Shown piece by piece: positions 8,959 to 17,954 of a DNA stretch of 64,000 bases. Source of the stretch: Vagococcus teuberi. Its GTDB lineage: Bacteria; Bacillota; Bacilli; Lactobacillales; Vagococcaceae. The translations under genes and the position numbers were made by a program. Location: assembly GCF_001870205.1 (NCBI RefSeq), contig NZ_CP017267.1:1414501-1478500 (forward strand), read 5' to 3'. Position 1 is the stretch's first letter, and each line of letters opens with the position of its first letter. The notes under the pieces are model-generated. The model worked only from the letters and a program-made list of their open reading frames with translations, was not told where the DNA came from and did not search any database.

Positions 8959-9477
8959 CTATTGTATCGCTTTCTTTTTGTCGTTTTTTGTTTGATTCTT
9001 TTTAAGTAATTGAATCAAACCCACAGGACTATCAGAAACAACTTTCCTAATCTCGATTGACACGCCTCTGCCATCTAGATAACAAAAAGCATCCTCATCA
9101 ACCTCATCAACAGCTACAGCATTAGTTAACATGTATTTTCCTTTTTGATAACTCATGCCGCCAACATTCACACTATCAATAATGACACCAGCTTCTACCA
9201 CTCGTTTAACGTCTGTTGGATTAGTAAATAATAGCATCGCTTTAATCGAATTATTAAACCGCGGATCATGATAAACTTCTATCATTTTTGCAACTGGTAT
9301 AACATTGACAACAATGTTGGGTGGAGCTGCTTGAATTAGCAACGTTTTTCTGAGTGAATCCTGCGCTACATCATCACTGACAACTAGAATACGATTTATT
9401 TTTGAATGTTTTGTCCAGACTGTAGCTACCTGTCCATGAATTAACCTGTCATCGATACGAACTAAACGAATATCCAT
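8959..9477 (-). CDS. Stand-alone mannose-class PTS EIIB protein
   Basis: A 172-residue EIIB protein of the mannose/fructose/sorbose family, with the phosphorylated histidine at residue 14 in 'DDRLIHGQVATVW'. It is the first gene behind the sigma-54 promoter and precedes the complete IIAB-IIC-IID set, so it is not needed to complete the transporter. Extra IIB genes at this place are known from enterococcal and listerial mpt loci. A sensory role, phosphorylating the PRD regulator ManR, is a reasonable inference but is not shown by sequence. Confidence 0.88.
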   Translation of the reverse strand: MDIRLVRIDDRLIHGQVATVWTKHSKINRILVVSDDVAQDSLRKTLLIQAAPPNIVVNVIPVAKMIEVYHDPRFNNSIKAMLLFTNPTDVKRVVEAGVIIDSVNVGGMSYQKGKYMLTNAVAVDEVDEDAFCYLDGRGVSIEIRKVVSDSPVGLIQLLKKNQTKNDKKKAIQ

Positions 9478-9520
9478 ATGATGCTCCCTTCTTCATACTA
9501 AACATTCCATTAAATATATA

Positions 9521-9537
9521 AGCAATTAATGTGCCAA
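9521..9537 (-). promoter_or_regulatory. Sigma-54 (-24/-12) promoter of the mannose PTS operon
   Basis: Read on the minus strand the sequence is TTGGCAC-ATTAA-TTGCTT, matching the RpoN consensus TGGCAC-N5-TTGCW exactly. It ends ~44 bases before the ATG of the first PTS gene. The neighbouring ManR has the GAFTGA motif needed to activate sigma-54 polymerase, which supports the assignment. Confidence 0.93.
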
Positions 9538-9571
9538 CTTTTCAAGACATACCATTATCAATGATTTAAAC

Positions 9572-9611
9572 AAAAAAAGATACACTAATAAAAGTGTATT
9601 TTTAGTGTATC
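9572..9611 (-). terminator. Terminator of manR
   Basis: Minus-strand stem GATACACTAA / TTAGTGTATC with a 13-base loop followed by TTTTTTTG, overlapping the manR stop codon. It separates manR transcription from the sigma-54 promoter 35 bases further on. Confidence 0.85.
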
Positions 9612-12432
9612 AATACAGTGTTGGTAATTGATTGTCGATAATTTTGACAACGTACACAAATTCATCTTTTGGAATATTAAGATGAAATAAGTGTTCTAAT
9701 AATTCTAGACTGTTTTTTAAAGTATCTAAGTACTGACAATTAGCTAATTGATTTAGTTCTTCTTGGTTAGCTGTTAGTGTATCATTTTTTAGAATTCTCT
9801 CTACCATTCCAGCTAGGTGCATACTCAAAGACATGTAGAATGAGTAATCTTGTTGGTTAGACAGAATCTCCTCATCAATCTGTTGAGAGAGTTGCCACAG
9901 AGGATCAATTAATTTAACTGGATTAATAAATGTAAAGTATTCCGCCATATAATCTAAACATGTTTGTCTAGCTGTTACTTCATTCAAAGTGACACTATCA
10001 TCTAAATCTAGTGTATTGGATACAATACTTCCGATATAGGTTGGTCCATCTTTAGAAAAAAGTTGGTCCATCGTCACAAACGGAATGGATAAATTAGGAT
10101 TTTTGATTCCAGTACTAGCCAAAAGATGGTATTGTGCTTGAATGTCATCTATTTGTGTATCTAAGTCTGCGATTGACATTGTGATAACTTCAATATCTTC
10201 TTCCATATAAAGCATTAAATAATCATTAATCAGCTCTTTCATTCGTTGCGCTGTTCCCTTACCAGAAGCACAAATAGCTAAAATGGCCTTAGGTTTGTCC
10301 AGCTCTTCAATTGATTCAGATAGTTCCTTAGCATGATAGCCATGAAAATGACTTAGTGATTCATATAAATCAACCAAATCTCCTTCTAGCAAGCTTGATT
10401 TTCTCCCTGCTTCTAATACCAAAGCTGTGGTTACCATATCAATAATTTTGACATCAATGGATGTGCGTTCTTTTATGTCGTCGGTAAATGTCGTTAAAGA
10501 ACCCATATCAACTAGTAACAACACACCACTGCCTTCATCAACTTGTCGTACTTCATGAACTACTTTTTCTAAAGCCTCATTTGGCTTCATATCTAAAGGC
10601 ATGTCCACTGCCCGAATATTATTAATCTTCAATAATTGGCTGACCACTTCTACCATACTTGAAGCAGTACTTCTGCCATGTGCAGCGACAATAATACCAA
10701 TACGCCCTTTCTTTACGGACTCATTTAAAGAGATAAGTAACACTGTTAGATAATTAATTTCTGATTGCGGAAGAATGACTTGATGTTCTGCTTCAATAAT
10801 TTGTTTAAATACTTTAGCCACACGATGTTCATTAGGATAATCTTCTATCATATTAATAATATTCTCGTCATTACCTGTTTCAATTTTAATTCCCTCTTTA
10901 TAACGATTTAAAAAAGAACTAATATGTAAACCTATTGCATATAAAAAGTTCTGTTCAAACTTATAGCCAACTTGTTCTGTTGCATATTCATATAATTTAC
11001 GCGTTGTTTTGATTATTTTACTATCTATAATTTCACCTAACTTATTTTCCGAATCAAAATTAAAGCCATGATTACGATAAAATGATTTTAAATGCACATT
11101 GATGTCTGTCGTAATAAAATGATTGATGGCTTCTTGATTAAATCCATCTTCTTTTAGCAAAGCTGCTTTATCCCCAATAATTTCATATAAATTATAAGGT
11201 AATTCGTAACTATCTCCCTCGTATGTATCAAACGATTCATTTGGGGAAATGATCATCTTTGACTCAAGAATTTGAGTTAACTCAGACAATGTTGTGCGAT
11301 CTGTGGCTAATTGAACTAAGCCTTCCTTAATGCCATCATTTAGCTCATCCATGGTTATCGTCACATCGGATTGGTCCATATGTTTTAAAAATGATTGTGC
11401 CGTAACGAGTTGAATATTTGACTTTAATTGTCCCACATTTCCATATGAGACACTCCCAATTAATGCTTTCACCACATCTTCTGTTAGAACGATACGACGA
11501 TTAATTCGTTTAGCTTCAATAATCATCATATTTTTTACTAGTTCAACCTTTTCTTTAGCACTTCTTTCTTTAAACGTTGGCAATTTAATCGTAATAGGAA
11601 TACGTCTAACAAACGTATTTAGTAAAGCTGAACTAGGGTCTTCCGTTGTCGCACATATGATTCGAACATTAGCTTCTCTATTTTTAGTTGATTCACCAAG
11701 CTTAGAATACTTTCCATTATCCATAAAATAAAAAATCATTTCTTGTCCTTCAGGGGGCAGTCGATGAATTTCATCGAGAAATAGGTAACTATCATTGGCT
11801 AAGCTTATTAACCCATCTTTTTCTTCGTCTGCTCCAGTAAACGCACCCTTAATATGACCAAACAAGTGACTCATCAATAACTCTGGATTACTCGCATAGT
11901 CCGCACAGTTGAAAACAATCAATTCTTTTTTCTCATCTAAAACGTGTTGCTGCTTGGCATATTGAAACATGGTATGAGCAAAATAGGTTTTTCCTGACCC
12001 TGTTGGTCCTGTAATTAAGCAATTTAATCCATTTGGTGGGTATAAAATCGCGGCTTTTGCTTGCATAATTGCATTTTTCATACTGGCATTTATTCCGATA
12101 ATTCGTTTAAATATATCATCATTCTCATAAAAACGAGTCGTTTCTGGTACAAAGATGGATTCTTTTTGCTCCTGATAACTTGGAACATACTTTGAAAATG
12201 GTTTGTGTTGAAAAATTGATTTTGTTACATATCTAACAGGTCGACCATCTAACTTTTCAACTATCCCTTCTCGAACAAGTGTATTCAAATCCTTACTGGC
12301 ATTTGATCGTTGAATACCTAAATAGTCGGCTACTTCCTTTGTTGTAACACCAGAGTCCATTTTTAGCTCATTTGGTGACAAATTTTTAGTTTGGTCAACA
12401 ACATAATTATATACTTGATCAATTCGTTTCAT
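9610..12432 (-). CDS. manR: Sigma-54-dependent PTS transcriptional activator, LevR/ManR family
   Basis: Activates the downstream mannose PTS operon from a -24/-12 promoter. The 940 residues comprise an N-terminal helix-turn-helix (residues ~25-65), an AAA+ ATPase with Walker A GPTGSGKT at 142-149, the sigma-54 contact motif GAFTGA at 196-201 and Walker B 'YLFLDEIHRL'. These are followed by a PTS regulation domain, an EIIA-Man-like domain (His in 'IIVAAHGRSTASS'), an EIIB-like segment (ILAICASGKGTAQRM) and a second PRD with 'MHLAGMVERIL'. Activity is therefore expected to depend on phosphorylation by PTS components. Domain order and length are complete. It has an unusual long palindrome over its own ribosome site. 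Confidence 0.94.
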   Translation of the reverse strand: MKRIDQVYNYVVDQTKNLSPNELKMDSGVTTKEVADYLGIQRSNASKDLNTLVREGIVEKLDGRPVRYVTKSIFQHKPFSKYVPSYQEQKESIFVPETTRFYENDDIFKRIIGINASMKNAIMQAKAAILYPPNGLNCLITGPTGSGKTYFAHTMFQYAKQQHVLDEKKELIVFNCADYASNPELLMSHLFGHIKGAFTGADEEKDGLISLANDSYLFLDEIHRLPPEGQEMIFYFMDNGKYSKLGESTKNREANVRIICATTEDPSSALLNTFVRRIPITIKLPTFKERSAKEKVELVKNMMIIEAKRINRRIVLTEDVVKALIGSVSYGNVGQLKSNIQLVTAQSFLKHMDQSDVTITMDELNDGIKEGLVQLATDRTTLSELTQILESKMIISPNESFDTYEGDSYELPYNLYEIIGDKAALLKEDGFNQEAINHFITTDINVHLKSFYRNHGFNFDSENKLGEIIDSKIIKTTRKLYEYATEQVGYKFEQNFLYAIGLHISSFLNRYKEGIKIETGNDENIINMIEDYPNEHRVAKVFKQIIEAEHQVILPQSEINYLTVLLISLNESVKKGRIGIIVAAHGRSTASSMVEVVSQLLKINNIRAVDMPLDMKPNEALEKVVHEVRQVDEGSGVLLLVDMGSLTTFTDDIKERTSIDVKIIDMVTTALVLEAGRKSSLLEGDLVDLYESLSHFHGYHAKELSESIEELDKPKAILAICASGKGTAQRMKELINDYLMLYMEEDIEVITMSIADLDTQIDDIQAQYHLLASTGIKNPNLSIPFVTMDQLFSKDGPTYIGSIVSNTLDLDDSVTLNEVTARQTCLDYMAEYFTFINPVKLIDPLWQLSQQIDEEILSNQQDYSFYMSLSMHLAGMVERILKNDTLTANQEELNQLANCQYLDTLKNSLELLEHLFHLNIPKDEFVYVVKIIDNQLPTLY

Positions 12433-12440
12433 TTTTAACC

Positions 12441-12492
12441 TCCTAAAAGCAATACACTATCTTTATTGTATACTAGTGTATTACTTTTAGGA
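12441..12492 (-). promoter_or_regulatory. Long inverted repeat covering the manR leader and ribosome site
   Basis: Arms of 19 bases (12441-12459 and 12474-12492) are complementary except for one T-G pair, with a 14-base loop. The core is AATACACTA-N14-TAGTGTATT. The arm nearer manR includes part of the AGGAGG ribosome site. As DNA it looks like an operator for autoregulation; as RNA it would hide the ribosome site. I cannot tell which from sequence. Confidence 0.6.
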
Positions 12493-12504
12493 AATATAAA
12501 ATAT

Positions 12505-12532
12505 AAAAAAGACCTCGTTCACACGAAGTCTT
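12505..12532 (-). terminator. Terminator of the fumarate reductase gene
   Basis: Minus-strand hairpin AAGACTTCG / CGAGGTCTT, six-base loop, followed by TTTTTATA, eight bases past the stop codon at 12540. Confidence 0.85.
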
Positions 12533-12539
12533 CATACTA

Positions 12540-14054
12540 CTATTTTACAAATTTTGCAGATTGTTCACCAGCTTGGCGACCAAATACGATGATATCACCA
12601 ACTGAGTTTCCACCAATACGGTTGCTACCATGTAACCCACCAGTCACTTCTCCAGCAGCATACAATCCAGTAATTGGCTTGTTGTCTTTGTTTAATACTT
12701 CTGTTTTATCGTTGATTTTTACACCACCCATTGTGTAATGAATACCTGGGGCAATCTTAATCGCATAATATGGACCTTTGTTTAATGCATTGTCCATACC
12801 AGTTTCACGAGAAAATTCTGTATCGGATTTTGCTTCAACTGCTTTGTTCCAATCTTGAACAGTCGTGTCTAATGTTTTACCATCCATGTCGATTTCTTTA
12901 GCTAATGCTTCGATTGAATCAGCAGATTTTACAAATCCTTGTTTTTCATAAAAATTAATTGCTTTTACTCTTTCTTTAACACCTGCATCAAAAATTAAAT
13001 AAGCAGATTTATCAGGTAATGCAGTAATAGCTGCTGATACATTATCACGTGTTCCCATTTCATTTGTGAATCGTTTACCATCTTGATTAACCAAAATAGC
13101 TCCTTCACCACGAACTGCTTCACCAATTAAGATGCCTTTATCTTGTTGAACAGTAGGGTGAATTTGAATTTGATCCATATCAACTGTTTGACCACCTAAT
13201 TTTTCAATCATTCTAATACCGTCACCAGTACTACCTTCTTGGTTAGTTGTCACATAACCTTTAAGTTCAGGTTTTTCTTTTTCTAACATTTCTGGATTAG
13301 CTCCATATCCACCAGTTGTCACAACAACGGCTTTACCATGTACTTCTTTCTCTTTGCCTTCAACAGTTACTTTAACACCATCAACAACTGAATCTTTTTC
13401 TAAAATCTCTGTTACATCAGCATTAACAAAAATTGGAATTTCTTTTTCATGTATATTGTTTAATAATCCATGAACTAAGTATTCGCCAACTGCTGAGCCA
13501 TCTTCAGGTCTATGCGTTCTTTTTTCACTCATTCCACCTGTGATTGTTAAGTTGTTTAACTTAATCCCCATTGAATCTAACCAGTCTATTGCACTTGCTG
13601 AATTGTCAACATAATAACGAAGTAGTTCTTTATCGTTTGTATTATGTCCACCTTTTAATGTTTCTTCATAAAACTTATCATTAGAGTCTGTAATCCCCGC
13701 TTCTTTTTGGAATTTTGTTTCTGAAGCATTCATCCCACTTGAAGCTTTCAATGTGTTTCCACCAGCAACAGGCATTTTCTCTAAAATAACTGGGTTTTTA
13801 CCTTCTTCTTTCGCTTGCAAAGCAGCTGACATTCCTGCTCCACCGGCTCCGACAATAATAATATCGTACTCATCTTTCATCTCTTTAGGGTCAGTGTATT
13901 TTTGTTCTGAAGCCCCTGAAGTGACATCTGACGTACTTGCTTTTGTAGATGAACTTTCTACAGTTTTTTCCGCAGATTTTTGTCCCCCACAACCTGACAA
14001 TAGCATCATCGTCGCAAAACTAATTGTTAATGATTTGAATAGCTTAGTTTTCAT
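12540..14054 (-). CDS. Extracytoplasmic fumarate reductase flavoprotein (lipoprotein)
   Basis: Predicted to reduce fumarate to succinate outside the membrane. The signal peptide has lipobox LSGC with Cys22, followed by a Ser/Thr-rich linker, so it is membrane-anchored. The FAD-binding Rossmann motif GAGGAG is at residues 69-74. Residues used by the flavocytochrome c fumarate reductase family are present: 'IHPTVQ', 'GKRFTNEMGTRDN', 'GIHYTMGGVKI' and 'SNRIGGNS'. There is no haem or FMN-binding domain; 504 residues cover only the linker and flavin domain, so electrons must come from a separate carrier. Gram-positive relatives work with flavin-based extracellular electron transfer; that partner is an inference. 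Confidence 0.85.
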   Translation of the reverse strand: MKTKLFKSLTISFATMMLLSGCGGQKSAEKTVESSSTKASTSDVTSGASEQKYTDPKEMKDEYDIIIVGAGGAGMSAALQAKEEGKNPVILEKMPVAGGNTLKASSGMNASETKFQKEAGITDSNDKFYEETLKGGHNTNDKELLRYYVDNSASAIDWLDSMGIKLNNLTITGGMSEKRTHRPEDGSAVGEYLVHGLLNNIHEKEIPIFVNADVTEILEKDSVVDGVKVTVEGKEKEVHGKAVVVTTGGYGANPEMLEKEKPELKGYVTTNQEGSTGDGIRMIEKLGGQTVDMDQIQIHPTVQQDKGILIGEAVRGEGAILVNQDGKRFTNEMGTRDNVSAAITALPDKSAYLIFDAGVKERVKAINFYEKQGFVKSADSIEALAKEIDMDGKTLDTTVQDWNKAVEAKSDTEFSRETGMDNALNKGPYYAIKIAPGIHYTMGGVKINDKTEVLNKDNKPITGLYAAGEVTGGLHGSNRIGGNSVGDIIVFGRQAGEQSAKFVK

Positions 14055-14196
14055 AAGTCTAATCCCCTTTTTTTATTGTTAAATTACTAACATACTTTAA
14101 AAATAATAACTTAAACACGTTAATTTAACAATAAAAAAATAAGTATTTTTTTCACAATTTATCTATTTTTAATGAAACTAAGTCTTTTTTCATATG

Positions 14197-15711
14197 TTAT
14201 GTCTCAACTAAATAATTTTTTGTGTAGATTTTTTGAATAACTTTATCCAATTCCTCAATATCTCTCAACATCATAGGGTACTCAAAAAAATGGATGACAG
14301 AGTTCGAATACTCTTTATTTTTTAAAACGTTTGGGACATTTGTCAATATGATATCGATAGTTACGTCACTTGTATTGATAAACTCAATATGATAATCACC
14401 TGAATATCGTTTTATTATATCATTTTCAAGTAGTGTCTTCTTTAAATACGGCAAATCACTTTCAATTAGTACTTTAATCGTCGGTTCAAAATGAGTTAAA
14501 GGTTTTATCATGGAAAAGAGCATCATGTATTTTTGCATTAAAAAGGGGCGTTGCAAAAAAAGGACATTGTTTGTTTGAATATAAAGCTTGTCGATGATTT
14601 GATGAAGTTGAGATATTAAAACAGTGTATTTATTTTGCCACTCTCTTATATTATTACAGCCATCATCGGTTAAAATAACGTAACGAAACATTCTACAAAA
14701 TAAATGAGTACAAAAGGTTGTTAAAAAAAAAGAGTGATAAAACTCTGATGGAATTGGGTGTAACTCTGTATGAAATTTTTCAACAAAATGGTTAGTAGTC
14801 TCATAAACATCAGATCCATTAAGTTTATGATACTCGAGCGTCTGTTTAATGAATGGTTTAGACTGGTAAACATTGATTCTCAGTTGAATGAGTAACATAT
14901 AAAAATAGATTTCAGCTGTTAATTCCTGCCTCCTTTTGATAAAAACTAAAGATAGAAACGGCATCTCATCCATTACTCGATTTATATCAACATAGTTTTG
15001 CCAATGAGCTTCAAGTTCAATTGGATGATTTTTGCCCATTCTAAATAAATTAATGGCTAACATATAACCTAATTGCTTTCGTTGAGTACGAGTTAATTTC
15101 ATAGATAAAGACTCATCTAAGCTATCAATTACTTCATATACTTTATTTTGACTTACTTGTCTAAACGGCCAATCATGACCTTTTAGTCCATACCATACCA
15201 CATAGTAGGTAAGCAATCTAATTTGTTTCTCCTCTCCAATAATTTTAAAACTTATATTTGATAATGATAAATGATATCGTTTTAAATAATAGCGAATTTT
15301 TTTTACACTTTTTCTGACCTTGCTCTCACTAATATAATGTTCCATTGCATATTTTGTGACCGACTGAAATTCTTCAAAGAAAATGTCTCTTAACATAATG
15401 AACGTTTCATCTTGTTCTAAAACTAACTGTTTAAACCGGTGAAGACCATGACCTTTTGGTGTTTCAAGATGAACCCCTTTATATTTTTCATAACTTAAAA
15501 ACAACCTATCGTTTTCTTCTTCTCCTTCATTAAACTGATCAATACAATCCTTTAAATGAATGATATAACGTTGGATAGTTCTTTCTACCACATTCAGTTT
15601 TTCACTAATTTCATGGATAGTATACCACTCATTTTTTTCGGATATGATTGATAGAATCGATAAAATATTTCGACTATTGGTATCTAATAACATAAATAAA
15701 TCTGTTTCCAT
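14197..15711 (-). CDS. Mga/AtxA-type transcriptional regulator
   Basis: A 504-residue DNA-binding regulator with an N-terminal Mga helix-turn-helix (NEWYTIHEISEKLNVVERTIQRY at residues ~30-52, given from the second start) and a second winged-helix region (SESKVRKSVKKIRYYLKRY). PRD-like helical segments and a C-terminal EIIB-like fold follow. An in-frame ATG at 15744 would add 11 residues, but AGGAGT seven bases before the ATG at 15711 decides the start. It lies just upstream of, and on the same strand as, the fumarate reductase gene, so that gene is a candidate target. It resembles the regulator at 22711. Confidence 0.8.
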   Translation of the reverse strand: METDLFMLLDTNSRNILSILSIISEKNEWYTIHEISEKLNVVERTIQRYIIHLKDCIDQFNEGEEENDRLFLSYEKYKGVHLETPKGHGLHRFKQLVLEQDETFIMLRDIFFEEFQSVTKYAMEHYISESKVRKSVKKIRYYLKRYHLSLSNISFKIIGEEKQIRLLTYYVVWYGLKGHDWPFRQVSQNKVYEVIDSLDESLSMKLTRTQRKQLGYMLAINLFRMGKNHPIELEAHWQNYVDINRVMDEMPFLSLVFIKRRQELTAEIYFYMLLIQLRINVYQSKPFIKQTLEYHKLNGSDVYETTNHFVEKFHTELHPIPSEFYHSFFLTTFCTHLFCRMFRYVILTDDGCNNIREWQNKYTVLISQLHQIIDKLYIQTNNVLFLQRPFLMQKYMMLFSMIKPLTHFEPTIKVLIESDLPYLKKTLLENDIIKRYSGDYHIEFINTSDVTIDIILTNVPNVLKNKEYSNSVIHFFEYPMMLRDIEELDKVIQKIYTKNYLVET

Positions 15712-15778
15712 ATCTATGACTCCTATCTGTATGACAGTTATCAAAAAAATCGACTAGGACGCCCTCGCGTTAATACTA

Positions 15779-15814
15779 AATCAAGCGGAATAATTTTCAT
15801 TACTCCGCTTGATT
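15779..15814 (-). terminator. Hairpin after the 80-residue hypothetical gene, weak terminator
   Basis: Strong inverted repeat AATCAAGCGGA / TCCGCTTGATT, with further pairing inside, lies 47 bases past the stop at 15861. There is no long T run on either strand, so termination is less certain than the secondary structure. Confidence 0.45.
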
Positions 15815-15860
15815 AAAAGATATGTTCAAAAGAAATGTCGACTAAACTGTCAAACAATTA

Positions 15861-16103
15861 TTAATCCCATTCATCTACAAGATTATCTAATTCTTTTTCA
15901 TTATAGTTTTCGTATTTATCTATTTCATGTAATATTCTTTTGATTTCATGAATGGCTTTTTTTTCTTCAAACCAGCATTTCACTGATTTTTCATGACTTT
16001 TTTCCATTTCATCGTCAATTTTAGCTAATGTTTCATCTAAATTTGTTAAAATATTAGAGATTTTGTTGATTGATTTTTCTTCTTTTTTTTCATAGTCTGT
16101 CAT
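15861..16103 (-). CDS. Hypothetical coiled-coil protein
   Basis: A highly charged cytoplasmic protein of about 80 residues, rich in Glu and Lys with no membrane segment, probably an alpha-helical coiled coil (residues ~10-75). I do not recognise a family. An in-frame GTG at 16112 sits too close to the AGGA at the ribosome site; the ATG at 16103 is better placed. It follows the lipoprotein gene upstream by about 20 bases and is likely co-transcribed with it. A role with that lipoprotein is possible but unsupported. Confidence 0.55.
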   Translation of the reverse strand: MTDYEKKEEKSINKISNILTNLDETLAKIDDEMEKSHEKSVKCWFEEKKAIHEIKRILHEIDKYENYNEKELDNLVDEWD

Positions 16104-16122
16104 TGTTAGCACGTCCTATTCT

Positions 16123-16785
16123 TTATTTTTGTAATTCTAGAGGTAATTTCACATCATAAGTGTGTTCAACTTTATCGCTGTCATCACTTTTTTTGTGTCC
16201 GTCAAATGTTAACTTAATTTCTTTTACTTGATCAGCTTGTTCTAATTTATCAAATGTAAAGTAAACATGTCCGTCTTTTTGTTTGTCTTTAGCAAAGATA
16301 TCTTCCCAATAATCTCTGAAGTGTTTTCCTTTTATTTCAGTTCCATCTTTTAAGACTAATACTGCATCACTTGGATGGATGCTAACATCTTCTTTTCCAT
16401 CATTTTTTAAAGTAAAGTCCATAGACATTAAGCCTTTGTATTCATTATTTTCTTTGTCTTTATATTTATCCACTTCAGCAATTTTTACTTTGTCAATTTT
16501 AAAATCAACGTTTTCCCAGCTTTTATCTTGCCAGTCAGTATCGTATTTCGCTTCTAATTTTACTTTAGGATCATTATCCCCTTTGATAATTTCTTTAAAT
16601 GAACCATCATCTTTTAAGCTAACACTTTCAACATCAACTTTTTCACCGTCTTTTAACTTTTCTGTTGTAGATGATACAGTACCTGCTTCAACTGTTCCTT
16701 TTACTTCTTCTTTTGATCCACAGCCACCTAAAAGTAATAGTAATGTTGCTCCGACAGTGACACTTAATAATGCAGTTTTTTTCAT
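16123..16785 (-). CDS. Lipoprotein with DUF4352/DUF5067-like domain
   Basis: A 220-residue surface lipoprotein: signal peptide with lipobox LGGC (Cys22), an acidic linker, then a beta-rich domain from about residue 80. The stretch 'NEYKGLMSMDFTLKNDGKEDVSIHPSDAVLVLKDG' (split by me between the first and second halves) resembles the immunoglobulin-like DUF4352/DUF5067 domains of Gram-positive lipoproteins. Function is unknown. It heads a two-gene operon with the coiled-coil protein and has an AGGAGG-type ribosome site. The lipoprotein call is strong; the domain call is moderate. Confidence 0.7.
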   Translation of the reverse strand: MKKTALLSVTVGATLLLLLGGCGSKEEVKGTVEAGTVSSTTEKLKDGEKVDVESVSLKDDGSFKEIIKGDNDPKVKLEAKYDTDWQDKSWENVDFKIDKVKIAEVDKYKDKENNEYKGLMSMDFTLKNDGKEDVSIHPSDAVLVLKDGTEIKGKHFRDYWEDIFAKDKQKDGHVYFTFDKLEQADQVKEIKLTFDGHKKSDDSDKVEHTYDVKLPLELQK

Positions 16786-17822
16786 GATTGTTCCTCCTGA
16801 TTTTAACTAACATCTAATAATAATTAGTTATTTAATTGATTCAATATAAGTATTATATTTTTTAATTTTATCTAATTCATGAATATTATTTTCTTATTTT
16901 TTGATACATTAAGAAATACAATTTCACACTTTATTCAATATGTTTTTAGTGTTCCGGTCTAACTGTTGTTTTTTTTGGTTCGTCATGACACAAAATTCTT
17001 GCATGATTTAATTCTTTTATTGCCGCATTAAAATCTTTCGCAAAAGCATTTGCCACATTTTGTCCCATATCAGCACGACACACAAAGCGTTGTACAATCG
17101 TGTCTTGCATATCTTTAGGGAATGGATAAGAAGGGACTTGCCATCCACGCATTTGCAAACGATCTGATAAATCATATAGTGACCACTCAACATTAGCATC
17201 TTCTCTTAATGTAAAGCAGACAATTGGTAAGTTTTCGCCAGTATTAAACATTTTAAATAGACCAGTGTCTTCTACTGTTTTAGCTAATGACATTGCCACA
17301 CGTTTAGTACGCTCATGAATTTCTTTGTAGCCATTAAATCCAAAACGATAGAAATTATAGTATTGACCAATAATTTGGCTAGCACTTCTAGAAAAATTAA
17401 TTGCCATTGTTGGCATGACACTACCTAAGTAACTCACTTCAAAAACTAGTTCTTTTGGTAAATACGCTTCATCTTTCCACAGTACCCATCCAACACCTGG
17501 GTAAACTAAGCCATATTTATGACCAGATGAGTTGATAGAAACCACATTTTTTAATCTAAAATCCCATAATAAATCTGGTTCGATAAATGGTACGAATAAA
17601 CCACCGCTTGCTGCATCCACATGAATCACTAAATCTTGATTGTGTGTTTGATTGTATTCTTCAACCAACTCATCTAATTTTTTAATGTCATCAAATTTCC
17701 CTGTATAAGTAATACCTAAAATACCGACAATTCCAATCGTATACTCATCAACATAATCCATGACAGTATCTGTATTGATACTTAAATGCTCACTATCAAC
17801 TGGAACTTCACGCATTTCAATA

Positions 17823-17864
17823 TCCCAATACACACAGAATTTTTCCCAACATACTTGATAAGCA
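17823..17864. repeat. 42-bp direct repeat in gadB, copy 1
   Basis: Identical to 17955-17996. Encodes 'AYQVCWEKFCVYW' on the minus strand. The distance between copies is 132 bp, a multiple of three. Confidence 0.95.
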
Positions 17865-17954
17865 AGCAACACACACACACATCACACTAATCTCACCACA
17901 CACACCACACATACAAGCCTTATCTTAGCAACATCTAACACGCAACACACGATC
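17865..17954. other. 90-bp GT/CA-rich filler between gadB repeats
   Basis: On the plus strand it is almost devoid of G and rich in CA (for example eight consecutive CA-type dinucleotides near 17869-17881). This is unlike the surrounding coding sequence. It carries the stop codon that breaks gadB. It is not homologous to any element I recognise. Confidence 0.85.

Noticed and set aside
17865-17954. Diversity-generating retroelement or CRISPR-like variable region in gadB
   Set aside because: There is no reverse transcriptase or template repeat, only two repeat copies with one spacer, and the filler introduces a stop codon.
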